This document shows positions 1 through 11,417 of a stretch of 64,000 bases of DNA, one piece after another (within the stretch, counting starts at the first letter, position 1; each line of letters starts with the position of its first letter). Under the pieces are notes generated by a model. That model saw only the letters and a program-made list of their open reading frames with translations, was not told the DNA's origin and searched no databases. The stretch lies in NCBI RefSeq assembly GCF_000346465.2, contig NC_034015.1, positions 6,986,399 to 7,050,398 on the forward strand. The letters are read 5' to 3'. A program made the position numbers and the translations under genes. This DNA is from Prunus persica (Eukaryota; Streptophyta; Magnoliopsida; Rosales; Rosaceae).

Positions 1-2
1 CG

Positions 3-536
3 GAAACTTGACATTCTTAAGTGTATCCCACTGGCAGTTTGCGATATTTGTTCTTGTCAACTGTAGCCAAGCTCCTTGTCAGTTTAAAGGACTTAAAAGT
101 TGGGAATTGTGAGAAGATTGAAGACGTTATTGCAAAAGTAGACACTGAATGTGCTGATCAGGAAATTACATTTCCTCGACTGAATTCCATGACGCTTGAA
201 GATCTACCAAACCTCATTTGTTTTTCTACTGAAGCTTATACTTTGAAGTTGCCATCTCTGATGGAATTGAAGGTTATAAGATGTCCATATTTAAGAACAT
301 TTACTTTGAAGGTTGTCAACACACATTCTGTAATTCAAGTGTACACAGAGTTGGGAAAGTCTGAGTGGATGGGGGACCTCAATAGCACTATAGGGAACAT
401 TCACGAAAAAAGGTATGCTCCTGAATGCTTACTGGTGTTTAGTCAATAATAGAACAATTAAAGTGTTTCTTTTTCAAACCTGATTGCATCTCAATGATAC
501 ACATTCTTTTTTCTTGAATACAGGGAAACGAGGTAG
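3..536 (+). CDS. 3' end of a CC-NBS-LRR type disease resistance gene (partial)
   Basis: This is the C-terminal LRR part of a plant intracellular immune receptor; the N-terminal domains lie left of the window. The frame from about base 3 contains LRR-like lines such as LKDLKVGNCEKIEDVIAK, FPRLNSMTLEDLPNLICF and FPSL-type repeats followed by LKVIRCPYLRTF. This pattern is typical of the LRR tail of RPS2/At4g27220-like CNL proteins. The frame runs to a GT donor after base 412 (AAAAAAG/gtatgc). The acceptor CAG at 521-523 gives a tiny last exon from 524, ending in TAG at 534-536, so the protein would finish ...NIHEKRETR. No stop interrupts the visible part, so it may belong to a functional gene, but most of the gene cannot be seen. 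Family call is fairly sure; the last small exon is inferred. Confidence 0.72.
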
Positions 537-619
537 GTGACCGAATTCTAATGAGATAGTAGAGATATGATGTTAACACAGAGAAGTACAGAGGTGAGTA
601 TATATATGTTGCCATCTCC

Positions 620-1390
620 AACTTCTATATTAAGTAAATCTTATTGCTAAAAACAATATGCCATATTATGTCATATTAAGGAAAGAATTAAATTGAGTTA
701 GCATGATCAAATTAGATTCTAATGATATGAACAAAAAAAAATTACGTGTGAAGATTGTTTAAGCTTTGATTTGACAAGAATTTACAATCTATCATTGCGA
801 TATAGTAGACGAAAACAAAACAAATAACCTAATTTTGATGTGGTATCTCTTTAGAGAATCTCCAAACGGCTCCTCCCTAAATGAGATTCTAAGTTAAAAT
901 TTAGAGTGAATGTCAGGAACCCAACTCCAAAAATGCTCCTGTCTTGATCCTAAAACAAGGAGACCCATGGGTGCTCTAAAATATGAGGGAGAAATATACA
1001 CTTATATTTGTACATCGTTTTCTTCACCCCCTCTCTTTTGTTGAACAAAATACTTCCTCTTGCAAGCCAAATCACACAAAGGAAATCATTAAGAAGGGAT
1101 TTCTAGAAGGCTAGGATTTACTTTAACTGGGTTTCTGACAGGTTTCTTTAATGTATTTTGCATCTCCATCTAATGATATATAGGAATTGAAGGAACTTTT
1201 CTGTTTTTAGTGATATGATCATGTTTTTGTTTTGTTAAATTATACTGATAGGAATACTGGTCAGCATGGTCACATTCTTTACTGATAGGATTCTCACATT
1301 TACTGCATTGGATGAACACTTTCAATGTGGTGTAACTTATTGTGTTTAGAAGTTCATGCATCCATCTCTTTAGCTCTAGAGTGTTTTCTA
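620..1390. other. AT-rich intergenic stretch without a recognisable gene
   Basis: I see no coding exon here. Around 850-960 the sequence (AGAGAATCTCCAAACGGCTCC and following) resembles short dispersed repeats of plant genomes, and a related stretch may lie near 20630-20780, but the boundaries are not clear. Confidence 0.4.
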
Positions 1391-1510
1391 TATTGCCTCT
1401 TTTTTTTCAGTTGACAAAATTTCGTATTGAGACTGGGCAACATTTGTCACTTTCCATTTTAGTATAAGCTATGAGTATTGTTTTTCTGGTTTAATATTGT
1501 TTCCCTATTT

Positions 1511-1610
1511 TCAGCACATTGATGAGGAGGTTGAGTTCTGTTCTGAAGAATTTTATGAGGATGTGCATATAGAGTTAGTTCTTAAGTTTGGAATAGCAAG
1601 TTGCAATTCC
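1511..1610 (+). pseudogene. exon fragment of a U2AF35-related (ZRSR/Urp-like) splicing factor gene
   Basis: After a pyrimidine-rich acceptor (ccctattttcag) the frame reads HIDEEVEFCSEEFYEDVHIE and then LVLKFG. U2AF35-related proteins (plant CCCH protein 5, animal ZRSR2) have a very similar stretch in the RNA-recognition region, EEVE.CFEEFYEDVHTEFLKFGE. One extra codon and then loss of similarity after KFG show that this is a broken copy. No further exons of that gene were found nearby, so it looks like a captured or duplicated single exon. It lies 300 bp from a TGA gene fragment, in a small cluster of host gene debris. The identification rests on about 25 residues. Confidence 0.5.
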
Positions 1611-1920
1611 ACATCTCAAACCTCATCAATTCTTGAGAAACAATCCCATTTCAATTCCAAGTGTGTTGAAGTGTATTATAATTCATGTACTGGATTTCAT
1701 TTGTGTATCATTCAAATGTTTGAGCAGATCTGATGGTTAAAGCATAAGTTCATGTATTTTTTAGAGTTATCAAGGATTGATGTTAAATTGTCTCTTCAAA
1801 TAAGCAGTTCTTGAAGATCCCTCTGCTGCAAATTTTTCGACTTTTTAGCCGAATACAACATCAAAATTTCATACTCCTACGTATCTTTCATTACTACTCA
1901 AAGTTACTAATCAAAATAAT

Positions 1921-2290
1921 TTCATCCCTTGTGATAGCGCATCTTCAGCCTACTGGGATGATTGCTGGAAGTTGTAAATACCCACTAATTAATTTCTGCT
2001 CAGTTAAGGGTTCCAATTGATTCACGAGAAGCTGCACTGCACGAAAGCAAATGTAGGTTTTAAATGCAGAGATATAAAACAATTAGAAAGAGATAGGACA
2101 AAAATGAATACATTATGCCCCCATGGTATTCAAATTTTAATTTTGAAATTTGATGACACATTCTATAAGTTGAAAGTTCAGCACTCAAGAATTTCATTAC
2201 TTGCAATCATGGAATAAATGTATTGTTCATACCATGGACACGATTTTAAGGGCATAGCCAAGTGACTCACCACATCGAATTTGCATGCGA
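1921..2290 (-). pseudogene. partial copy of the TGA bZIP gene (exon 10 part plus intron 9 part)
   Basis: Compared by eye with 56855-57240, this stretch aligns over its whole length in the same orientation. Shared blocks include TGATTCACCAGAAGCTGCAC-like, ACATTATGCCC.CATGGTATT and AATGTATTGTTCAT.CCATGG. The right-hand gene has an extra ~35 bp around 57068-57105. On the minus strand the copy still begins LLVNQLEPLTEQ, as in true exon 10, then loses the frame and meets stops. It lacks all other exons, so it cannot make the DOG1-type domain of a TGA factor. It is a truncated duplicate of the gene about 54 kb away, or of a close paralogue. Confidence 0.82.
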
Positions 2291-2769
2291 TGTAGGACGT
2301 TACAGGTTCTGATTTTGTGGGGGCATTGATGGAGGGGAGGATGGAGAAGACGTTTTGTGCAGGAAGCATGGACAACGGTGGCCAGACGACGTTTGATCAC
2401 CAGGAAATCAAACGTTCATAAATGGTTATTGTAAGGACAGACTTAGGGATTTCAAACTGGAGTGGGCTAAATTTACCTTACGCACACACCTGTTAAACTT
2501 GACAGTACGAATAAATTTCATTGATAACAAAAAAATACACCTAATCAGACTGACATAAAGAGTTTTTCCACTCAAAACACATCTACTACATATCACTTTT
2601 CTATTTTCTACGTGCAGGGGTGTGTAAAGTGAAGAGGGGTTATAAGCTACCAAAAAAATAAAATAAGTGGGGTTGTTTTCGATCAAAACATAAAAGAAGC
2701 AGCGATTGTTTGTACAGTGCAGGGCTGTCCATTGGGTGGGTTAGTTATATTAGTTTAGGCTTGAAAAGA

Positions 2770-2920
2770 CAAAGTCACCTGGACTATAGCCTAGGTTAGT
2801 CAAAGGGTAAGTCCGTCCCCGGTAGCAACTAGCCCAAGTTAGTCAAAGGGTAAGTCCATCCCCGATAGCAGCTGAAGAACATGAGAGAGCAAGAGAGAGG
2901 AAGAAGAAGAAGAAGAAGGG
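2770..2920. repeat. tandem duplication of about 50 bp followed by a GAA-rich microsatellite
   Basis: Two adjacent copies of a unit containing TTAGTCAAAGGGTAAGTCC lie at about 2778-2830 and 2831-2880. A GAGAGA/GAAGAAGAA purine run follows at 2883-2919. Confidence 0.7.
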
Positions 2921-3164
2921 CGCACTATTTAAATCAATTTTTTCCAAAATACAAAAAATGCCATGTAGCTCTGCTAACCATAGTTTTTTCATTAAGACTC
3001 CGATTCGAACCTAGTAGAGGTTTGTAAGCAATTAATGCATCTAATTCTCTTTCACTTTGTACTTTGCATCAAGTTCTCCTTCACTTTCCATTGCCTTGCC
3101 ATGCAGGCACACTTGGTATCATTCTCGCTTTTTATATTTTATATTTTATTTTAACATTAGTAGT

Positions 3165-3250
3165 ATTGGAGAGGGGAAAATCGAACATATGACCTCAGAT
3201 GTAACTTGTAAGGATAATTACTCTTAACCACTTGAGCTTCAACAAGTCCC
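3165..3250 (-). mobile_element. tRNA-derived SINE-like fragment
   Basis: On the minus strand the sequence contains AGCTCAAGTGGTTAAGAG, a good pol III A-box context, and about 35 bp later ATGTTCGATTTTCC, a B-box-like element with one or two changes. This spacing and wording are typical of tRNA-derived SINEs in plants. No target duplication could be fixed. Confidence 0.5.
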
Positions 3251-3255
3251 TTGTC

Positions 3256-5039
3256 ACTTTTTATTCTTAGGCATATGTCCCATACTAGTTTTTTTTTTTT
3301 TTTTGGTGTGTGGAAAGTATCATAAAATTTGAAGGACTAGCATTTTGATTATCCAAATTAGTCAAATTTTTTTGCAGAATTTGAATTTGTCTAATTTCTA
3401 GATACATCTTGGACTTAATTATTAGCATTTCCAGCACATATATAAATCTTAGTAGTAATTTGGCTTATGGATAATGTAACAAGGAAATTCAGGTTTGCTT
3501 TTAAGTCATTATTTATTCATTATTCTTTTAAAAATATATGTCTTACTTGGAATCACCTCCTCTTGAAGTAATGCTCGATCTTTATATTTCCCTTCTCTAT
3601 ATATAACTTTCTCCATTTGAGTTCTCTGCTTCCATTTCTCATAATTAAGTTTTTTGTATAGTCTTCTCATTGATTGCCTCAGTTCTCTTGATTTTTCATT
3701 CAACATTTCTCCTAATAGTTGATCTTCGCTGTAGAATCTCTGGTTGACTTATATTAGAGGTACGTACATCTTGGAAACTTTCCTCTTTGCACTATGGGCG
3801 TTGGTTTTATTCTGGTCCAAAAGAAGAAACACGCGCGCACACAAAGTAGATAAGTTATGTTTGCATAAAGTATTCAAATCTATGGTTTGGTTAATAATTC
3901 ATCTTCTCAGCATAAAAGTATATATATGCATATATATTTGCATTATGGGCTTTGTTTGCTTGAAGCCACTCTCCATTATAAGAACTAACAAAAAATTATC
4001 TCACTTAGTATGATTAGGTTGATGAAACTTTTGCTCAAAATATGCTTTTCCTCCAATACCATAGAAACCAGCAATATATAGGGATGGGATCCACTGTCTC
4101 CATTTTTCACGTCCCTTCGTGTCTTTTTTATAATTTTTTTAAATGTGTCCAATCACTTAGCTCCAATTAACTTGAATGAAATTTAAAAACTAAATTTTAA
4201 AAATTAAAAAAAATTGCAAAAACAACCCTTGCAGCCACCAACATCAACAACCCACCCAACTCGTGACAATCACCTACCCCCATCTCACCAGGCGGCACTC
4301 ACCTCTCCTCCTCATCACTGGCCAACCTGATAGGACTACACCAACCAAAACTCTATTCCAAGTCAATCCGCATGGCCCAATCACCATTATTGGTGGGGCA
4401 TGCTGTGATTAGAAAATAAGTCAATGGACTGGGCCGGTCCACGGCCTAATATGGGTTATGTTTGGCCTGAGCTTACCGGTCTATGTTTGGCCTGAGCTTG
4501 GTTCAAACCCGAACCAGCCCACTTAACTTTTTTTTTTTTGCTGTCAAGGCCCACTTTACATAAACTATCTCTTAACCTCCTTCCCCTCTTGATATCTACA
4601 TGTATGGACTTTTTGGTGGCTTCTTCTTCCAACAAATCATATATTTTCGTATTAAATAAATATTACAATAAATCCTGAATTTTTAGTCCTATATTAAATC
4701 CTCAATAAATAAATACTACAATAAATCCTCAATTTTTAGTCTCATATTACATATAAAAATGTATAAACATATGATTTTTTTTCTTTTTTTGTATAAATTT
4801 AAATGGGCCGAGCATGGGCACTACCCAAGCATGGCACAGGCACGACTCAAGCATGGCACGAGCACGGGCCTATTTAATGTGGACTTAGGCTTGGAGCCAA
4901 GTCGAGATAAATGGTTTTGATAAATGGACTAGCATGGCACAATCCGCTTAATTAAATGGGTTGGGCCAACTCAGCCTGAATAACATAATAACACGAAATT
5001 AAATGAGCCGACACAGCAGGCCCATTTGACATCTCTACT
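3256..5039. other. intergenic DNA, degraded repeats, no gene seen
   Basis: No open frame here looks like a protein. About 4430-4500 holds a short direct repeat (TGTTTGGCCTGAGCTT twice). About 4800-4960 has repeated GCATGGCAC/GCACGGGC words typical of an old dispersed plant repeat. I could not assign a family. Confidence 0.35.
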
Positions 5040-5188
5040 CTTATATATAATAGTTTTTTTTTTTGGGTCAACTTATATATAGTAGTTGTATTTATTGACC
5101 AATAGGTAATCTTTTTGGACCAGTGAATGAATGAAAACAATTTCCCTTTCTGCATATTCTTCTTTACTTTTGAGTACTCTACCAAATC
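5040..5188 (+). mobile_element. remnant of a gypsy 5' LTR
   Basis: This short stretch immediately precedes a primer-binding site and a gag frame, so it should be the 3' end of a 5' LTR. The beginning of the LTR was not identifiable; the left edge given is only where the surrounding repeat texture changes. Confidence 0.4.
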
Positions 5189-5201
5189 TGGCATCAGAGC
5201 C
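5189..5201 (+). other. primer-binding site for initiator tRNA-Met
   Basis: TGGCATCAGAGCC differs by one base from the common plant retrotransposon primer-binding site TGGTATCAGAGCC. An ATG-led gag-like leader follows about 12 bp later. Confidence 0.6.
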
Positions 5202-5213
5202 ATTCCCTACTCA

Positions 5214-6412
5214 TGGGCAAAAACAAAAACTCCGCCACTGATCTCGCTGCCTCAAGCCAAAAGTTGGACCCTACCTATTAGCGTTGGTAATAGGTCGTGT
5301 CGGGTTCGTGTCATGTAAGGATCATATACATGTTAAAAGAATACTTAATTCTAAACCGATTCATTTAATAAATATGTTGTGTCGGATTGACTATCTAAGT
5401 GGTAGCAACTAAAAACAATTATAAAAATTAAGAAAAATTAAGAATAAACAAAGAAACAGATTGGCGGGTTGGCGGGTTACCTAGGTATTTTAGCGGTTGG
5501 CAGATTCACCCATTTATTTCGCGGCTAGCCAAATTCAAGATGCCCAAGAATGGATTTCCTCCATCCGAGGGTAAGAAGAAACTTATCAATCCTCATTAGC
5601 TCATCTCCCAAAAACCATGGATTCCTTGGCTGCCCACTATGCCTCCGTTAATACCCAAACCTGCACCATCGAAACCACCCTCCTTGACGAAATATGACAA
5701 CTGCGCCTGAATCACATTCCGCCACCAATCCCACGTTCCGCTACCACTACCCCAGCTGCTTCCTCGACCCCTCCTTCCTCCCACCCCCAACTAACATTTG
5801 GACACCTCTGTGATCCTCTAACATCATCACCACTATCCCTAACGCGCCCACACACCGCCGCCATCCCAACCACATCTATACTTTCCCCACCCACTAATCG
5901 ACCCAACTATACTACCCTCCCTTTTCCTTCAACTTCCTTTTCCCCTCCACACTTACATATATACCTGCATCCACAGTCACATCCACCTTTCCACCACTCT
6001 CCCATGAAAGCCCTAAAACTCAACCTTGACCAGTTTGACGATATTGAACTGTATGGATGGATAGCCTCTGTCGAACACTTCTTGGACTATTATGAAGTTC
6101 TTCCTGCCGATAGAGTCTCGGTTGCCGCTGTTCACCTCACTGGAGGTGCCTCTTTATGGATGTGTTTGTTTGAACAACGATATCCCAAAGACCCAAGGCA
6201 ACTTTTTGTTGATATTTTTCTTCAACATTTCGGCATTGGAGATTCTTCAGACTTTGAAGCAGCTCTGACCCACCATACTCACACAGGCTCCTTGGAAGAC
6301 TACCATAGCCAATTTATTAAATTGTCTTGCCAAGTCCACGGGTGGTCAGACCTGTAACTCAAAAATTTCTTTGTTCGAGGTCTCAAGCACATGATTTTGG
6401 ACTAAGGAGAAG
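5214..6412 (+). pseudogene. Ty3/gypsy gag remnant
   Basis: The best part is the open frame at 6004-6357, which matches the Retrotrans_gag family: LDQFDDIELYGWIASVEHFL, then LTGGASLWMCLFEQRYP, then FGIGDSSDFEAALT and GSLEDYHSQFIKLSCQV. A stop (TAA at about 6355) comes directly before the continuing gag sequence LKNFFVRGLKHMIL. Upstream, the same frame is open from MDSLAAHYASVNTQTCTIET at 5617 except for one TGA, and has the Pro/Ser/Thr-rich linker usual in these gags. Between about 5285 and 5535 an unrelated AT-rich repeat interrupts the start. No protease or reverse transcriptase follows, so this is a dead 5' piece of an element. Confidence 0.7.
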
Positions 6413-6419
6413 TCTATAT

Positions 6420-6779
6420 CATAGAAATGGATCCACATTGGTAATTCAAAGACTAATTCTTTAAATATAGGCCCTTACAACTCTTATATCCTAAACATAA
6501 ACCCACCTATATTTAAATATGCAACTAAAACCCAAATTTAAAATAGGTTGTCCTGTAAGATAGATATGCCCAAGTATTATTAACTAAATTACTCTATATG
6601 TCATCTACCTTTATATTTTGAAGCATGTCATTAAGTCCTTGATTTCTAATTAATATTCCTTGATTTCTAGCATATCAATATTTATAAAATCCCTAAAATT
6701 TCGACACAAAAAATACATAAATGATTTTATAATAGATCATCCCTACAAATTTTAAGCTTGAGTTAATAAAGTTGACTTA
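6420..6779. other. AT-rich spacer, nothing recognised
   Basis: Only short AT-rich words are seen. It could be decayed retrotransposon sequence downstream of gag. Confidence 0.3.
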
Positions 6780-6802
6780 AAGGAACATTATTTATATATT
6801 TT

Positions 6803-7120
6803 TAAAATAGGTAGATTATTCACACACAAAAAATGGTATGCATATTATAGGTAGATTATTCATATATATAAAAAATAGGTAGATTATTCACAAAAGATAG
6901 GTAGAATATTCATTAAAAATGTAGGTACAATATTTAGGTAACAAAAAAATAGGTATGTTATTTATAGGTACACAAAATAGGTACAATTACAAAAGATATG
7001 TATACTATTAAAAAAAAAATATAGGTACAAAAAATAGGTATATTATTCATAATAAATAGGTAGAAAATAGGTACAAATAATAGGTACATTAGTTTATGCT
7101 AAAACATGATAGGTATATTA
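6803..7120. repeat. irregular array of ATAGGTA(C/G) units
   Basis: The words ATAGGTAGATTATTCA, ATAGGTACAA and close variants recur roughly twenty times at uneven 12-35 bp spacing. The unit is short and the copies have drifted, as in an old minisatellite. It abuts the point where the left end of CACTA-1 should be. Confidence 0.7.
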
Positions 7121-7590
7121 AATGTTTCTTCATAAATGTGACATTAGGGTTTATAAATAAAAAGAAATTCAATCACAGACGACGATATTTTTCATAACCG
7201 ACGTAGTATATCCATTCAACGACGTTAATTTTACATGACCGTCGTTGATAATACAAAAAACGACGTGAAATGTATGAAGGTAATTTCTTCTTACCTTATT
7301 CTCAAACCCCAAGGAAGGATCCATGATGATGTCCCTCATGAAGCGCATCACATAATACCCGCATTCGACATTGCTGGGTTGCTTTGGTGTGCCTGAGAGA
7401 GTTTTCCAAATTACATTTTTACGTCCTGCTCGGCCTATGTGGGTATTATATATTTTTAAAGCACTGTTCACGATGTTTTTCGCCTCTTCGTCGACCACAC
7501 GATGACCTGGCAGAGGATCCAGAAAATAGACGGTCTCCTTCTTTGCTCTTACAATCAGCAAGATCCAATGACGGCTGCACAAAATTAATA

Positions 7591-9470
7591 TAAAAACGAC
7601 GGTTATTTACAAAAACGACGTATTATAGTATTTCACACGACGAAATAAAGTAGATAACGACGACATTATATATTTATCACGACGACAAATAAATACCGAC
7701 GTGGTTAGTAGTTTCAAACGACTAAATAAAATAAAACACCGACGTGGTTAGTTTATAAGCTGTCATTTATTGAAAATCATAAAAACAAAATCCTAAGGAG
7801 ACTAACCCTGGATTGTAAGGCATCATGAAAAGCTATTCACCGTCTGTCTTCTGAAGTCGAGCTGCTACCAGTCGTGATCTTTCAGTTATTGTGCCAGAGT
7901 TGGCACTAACTGTAGCAGGGTCAATAAAGCCAACCATGCTGCACATATTGGCTTGTTTCAAAACATCGTGTAAGTACCTAAATACATAAAATAATATAAA
8001 CAAGTCAGCAAAAACAAACACGACGGTTATGTATAAAAAAACGACGTATTATAATATTTCACACGACGTACTGAAATAGATAAGGACGTTATAATATATT
8101 TATCACGACGGTAGTTAGTTAAGACGACGTGGTTAGTTAGTTAAGACGACGCAATATATAAACCAACGAGTTATTATCTTAGAAGTACAAACCTCATATA
8201 TACAGCCAATACAGTAGCTCCAATTTCTTCCATGCCTGCAAATTGTGTAATATCTTCAGGCAGGAGGAAGGTATCGCGCTCACCACCAAACACCTCCTTA
8301 TCAATTGTAAATTGGAGTGTCTTATCCTCAGGCAGGAGTGTCGTTTCCACAAAACGACAAAGGGTTTTTAAAGAAGATGGCGCCTCCATATTTGAATAAG
8401 CACCAACTTCAATAACCTGTTTAAAGAAATAAAAAAAATGACGTGGTAATTCAATAAAGACGACGGTTTAAGGAATAAAACGTCGTCTTAAAAGGATTTA
8501 AACGACGGTGAAAAAACTGTCGTGGTAATTCAATAAAGACGACGGTTTTATTAATAAAGCATCGTCTGAAACCATTTAAACGACGGTGCAAAAACCGTCG
8601 TTTAAATATTTTATTACGTCTTAAAAAAAGTCCGCCGTCTAAGTTTTAAACAAACGACGGATTAAATAAAAATATCGACGTCTGAAATTTTGAAAAACAA
8701 ATAAAAAAGGCAAAGTTATGTGAACATACCTTGTCGTCATGCTTTTCTTCATCTTCTTTCTCCTTTTCTTCTTCCTTCTCTTCATCTCTTTTTTCTTCTT
8801 CCTTCTCTTCATCTGGCTGATGTTTCCCCATTTTGGCAGTATCATCCTCCAAATGTAGGGATCTCACATCACCTCCAGAGCAGCTAGCTTTGTCAGACAT
8901 TGGATTTTTGGGGCTTTGGCTAATTCTTGGTTTAAGCATGCTTGGATCAATATTGGGAATTAATTGGGAAAGCTGACTCAGGAAATGCTCCCTCTCAGCC
9001 TCTACCAATTGTTTTGTCCTAGCCTCCATCCTTAAGGCCTCTTCCCTTGCCTTAGCCTCCATCTTTTTAGTCTCTTCTTGAAGGAGAACTCTTAAACTGT
9101 CCTTCAAACGGTCGTCAAAGCTCACCCTCTGTGGTTTGGGCAAATTGAAATATTGCCTTGGGGAAACACCAGCACCAACTCCCCTCAGTCTGCCTGGATG
9201 CTCGGGGACCAAAGCCATGGTCAGCACATCATTGCTGCCATCTACTCTGACTTTGCCTTCCGAGACTTGTTTCTGCAATTCATCCTAAAAAAAGATAAAC
9301 AAAAAAACACACGACGGTTATTTATGTACAAACGACGTATTATATAATTTCACACGACGCAATAACGTATAAACCGACGTTATTATAACTTATCACGACG
9401 GTAGTAATACCGACGTGGTTATTTATTTAAAACGACGAAATGAATAAACAACCGACGTCTTATGCTATAA
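7591..9470. repeat. CGACG cassette repeated in three introns of the Transposase_24/Ulp1 gene
   Basis: An ordered string of motifs (ACGACGGTTATTTA, ACGACGTATTATA, ATTTCACACGACG, a GACGTTAT word, TTTATCACGACGG, GACGTGGTTA) recurs with similar spacing at about 7591-7760, 8018-8165 and 9308-9470. Each copy lies inside a different intron. The intron at 8417-8729 instead holds two tandem copies of an ~80-bp unit with the same core words. Confidence 0.75.
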
Positions 9471-9690
9471 TTAAAGATAACAGAGTAGTGATTCCTATTT
9501 AGACCGTTAACGACGTTTTTAAAAAAGTTTCGACGTGGTAATATCATTCACACGACGCGAAAATGAACCACCGACGTCTTATGCTATAATTACAGAAAAC
9601 ATAGTAGTGATTCCTATTTAGACCTTTAACGACGTTTTTAAAAACTTTTCGACGTGGTAATATCATTCACACGACGAAAAATATAACATA
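9452..9690. repeat. tandem duplication of about 115 bp in intron 1 of the CACTA-1 gene
   Basis: CGACGTCTTATGCTATAATT ... GTAGTGATTCCTATTTAGAC ... CGACGTGGTAATATCATTCA occurs twice in direct order with few differences. Confidence 0.8.
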
Positions 9691-10689
9691 CGACGTAATA
9701 AGAATAATTCACAGTTTAATAAAAATTTAAACAGAGTGATAGTAGGCTTACAATTAATTTTGCTTTCTCTGCCACCTTTGGATTAGGGATGTTACCATGT
9801 TTGTCCTGTCTAGCTCTCTTCCATAAGGTAGATCGATCAATTTCTACCCCAGGCATGGTTTCCTCCAATTGATCCTCCAATCCAGCATATCCTTTTCGAG
9901 ACAATCGATGATTGTACTCGAGTTTCTCCCTAATCTGTGCATGTTGAGAATGCACAGACTTAAAATCTTTGGATAGCCTTGAAGCTACAAAGGCATCCCA
10001 TTGTGCTTTCTCTATGAATTTATATGTTTCAGGGGGTTGGCTTAATTTCTCCCTGTCATTGGTGTATGGAAGGATATAATGCCTCGTTAGTGTAGACTTG
10101 AAATCCTTCCATTTCTTGGAAGCAGAAGCTAAAACAGAGGTCTTGCCCCCTTGGCCTACGACAAAAGCCATGTCAACTGCTTCCCAAATCTGCTCCTTTA
10201 TATCCTTGGGGATTTGGGACCATTTCTTGTCCACAAGTGGGATCCTGGAGCGTGCCAACACACCAATATACGACTGCATCTCAATATGTGCTTGGCCAAC
10301 ACCTTTCCCCCTTTTATTGTACTCAACAATTGGCCTCAGTTTCTGAAGCTTTCTCTTCACAACACGAGGCATTGTGCTCATACCTCGACCAGTCTTTGAA
10401 TCATCAGAGATTGTTGTCTGGCTGGTTTGTTCTGTCTCAGCAGATGATGAAGCAAACTTCATCTTCTTCGAAGACTTCATCTCCTTCGAAGACTTGTCTT
10501 GAGGAGCTACCATTCCAAGCTTCTTGGAGCCAGAATCCTTAGTTTGTTGTTGAGAAACCATTTTAACAGACAAAACTGCAAGTGAAAATATTTCAGGAAA
10601 ACATTAAGAACACAAACGACGGTATTAAAAAAATACGACGTATGATATGATTTTAGACGACGCAATGAAATAATCTCAGACGTAATAAA

Positions 10690-10860
10690 TGTTTAAAACC
10701 ATTATTTATATAACGTCGTGGTATATATGTTCACACGACGTCAATAGTAATACACCGTCGTGGTAAACTATTATTTATATAACGTCGTGGTATTTATGTT
10801 CATACGACGTCAATAGTAATACACCGTCGTGGTATTAACATTCACACGACGTAAAACAAT
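10690..10860. repeat. tandem CGTCGTGGTA units upstream of the CACTA-1 gene
   Basis: Two copies of an ~80-bp unit with TATAACGTCGTGGTAT and CAATAGTAATACACCGTCG lie just upstream of the start codon side of the transposon gene. They may act as transposase-binding sites near the promoter; that is inference from the CACTA family. Confidence 0.65.
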
Positions 10861-11417
10861 AAGATATTTTGTCGTCTATATTAGATACCAACCCTAGTTT
10901 CTTTTTCTTTATATTTTATCAAATAAGGGAAAAACAAAAACCATTGTTCAGCGAAATCAAACCTGCAATTAAACAAGCATATAAAAAAAGACTATTATTT
11001 TAAAAACAACTTTGTCAATTTTCAGACGACGCTAGAACAACTGACGAACCGTCGTGGTCTACCGTCGTCTTATTTAGTTGATGTAGTTGTCTTCAAAGTT
11101 GGAAACTTTCTCTCTTTGTCTGTATATTTTATCAAACTTGGAAAGAAGTAAAATGATTTTGGCCAGAAAAAAGGTAAAAAGATTTTTCAAACAAAAAACG
11201 TATGAGCATGCAAAACAGTAACCAAAATAGTGAAAATGAAAGCTTACCTTTTGCGTGCAATGAAAGCAAGAGGAAGATGATCGATGTTTAAGTTCAGAGA
11301 CGACGAAGAAGACGAGAGGAAGACGATGAGAAACTCTGACAATGCTCTGACAAGGAAAAAAGACGAAAAGGTTTCTCTGGGAGATTGAAATTTTTAATCG
11401 GGTTTGGAAACAGTGCA

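Larger units (their letters stand above)
7295..10561 (-). pseudogene. Transposase_24 (Ptta/En/Spm) plus Ulp1-like C48 protease gene, interrupted
   Basis: Five exons join with GT-AG borders in matching phase: 10561-9752, 9284-8730, 8416-8193, 7977-7807 and 7574-7295. Exon 1 (270 codons, start MVSQQQTKD) holds a basic Ser-rich N-terminus and a Transposase_24 region (PRVVKRKLQKLRPIVEYNKRG, WEAVDMAFVV). Exon 2 (185 codons) is an EAKAREEALRMEAR-type coiled coil with a Glu/Lys-rich acidic tail. Exons 3-5 lead into a Ulp1-like cysteine peptidase: RHWILLIV with the His, VYFLDPLPGH with the Asp, and KQPSNVECGYYVM with Gln and Cys. In exon 4 a TAG at 7833-7835 replaces an expected Gln codon (E-stop-LFMMPYNPG), so the protease is cut off. 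The usual last C-terminal exon is absent. Such genes accompany TNP2 in many plant CACTA elements; the exact role of the protease in transposition is not settled. Confidence 0.82.

Noticed and set aside
10098..10542. Plus-strand frames opposite the Transposase_24 exon
   Set aside because: Complement shadows of a well-supported coding exon.
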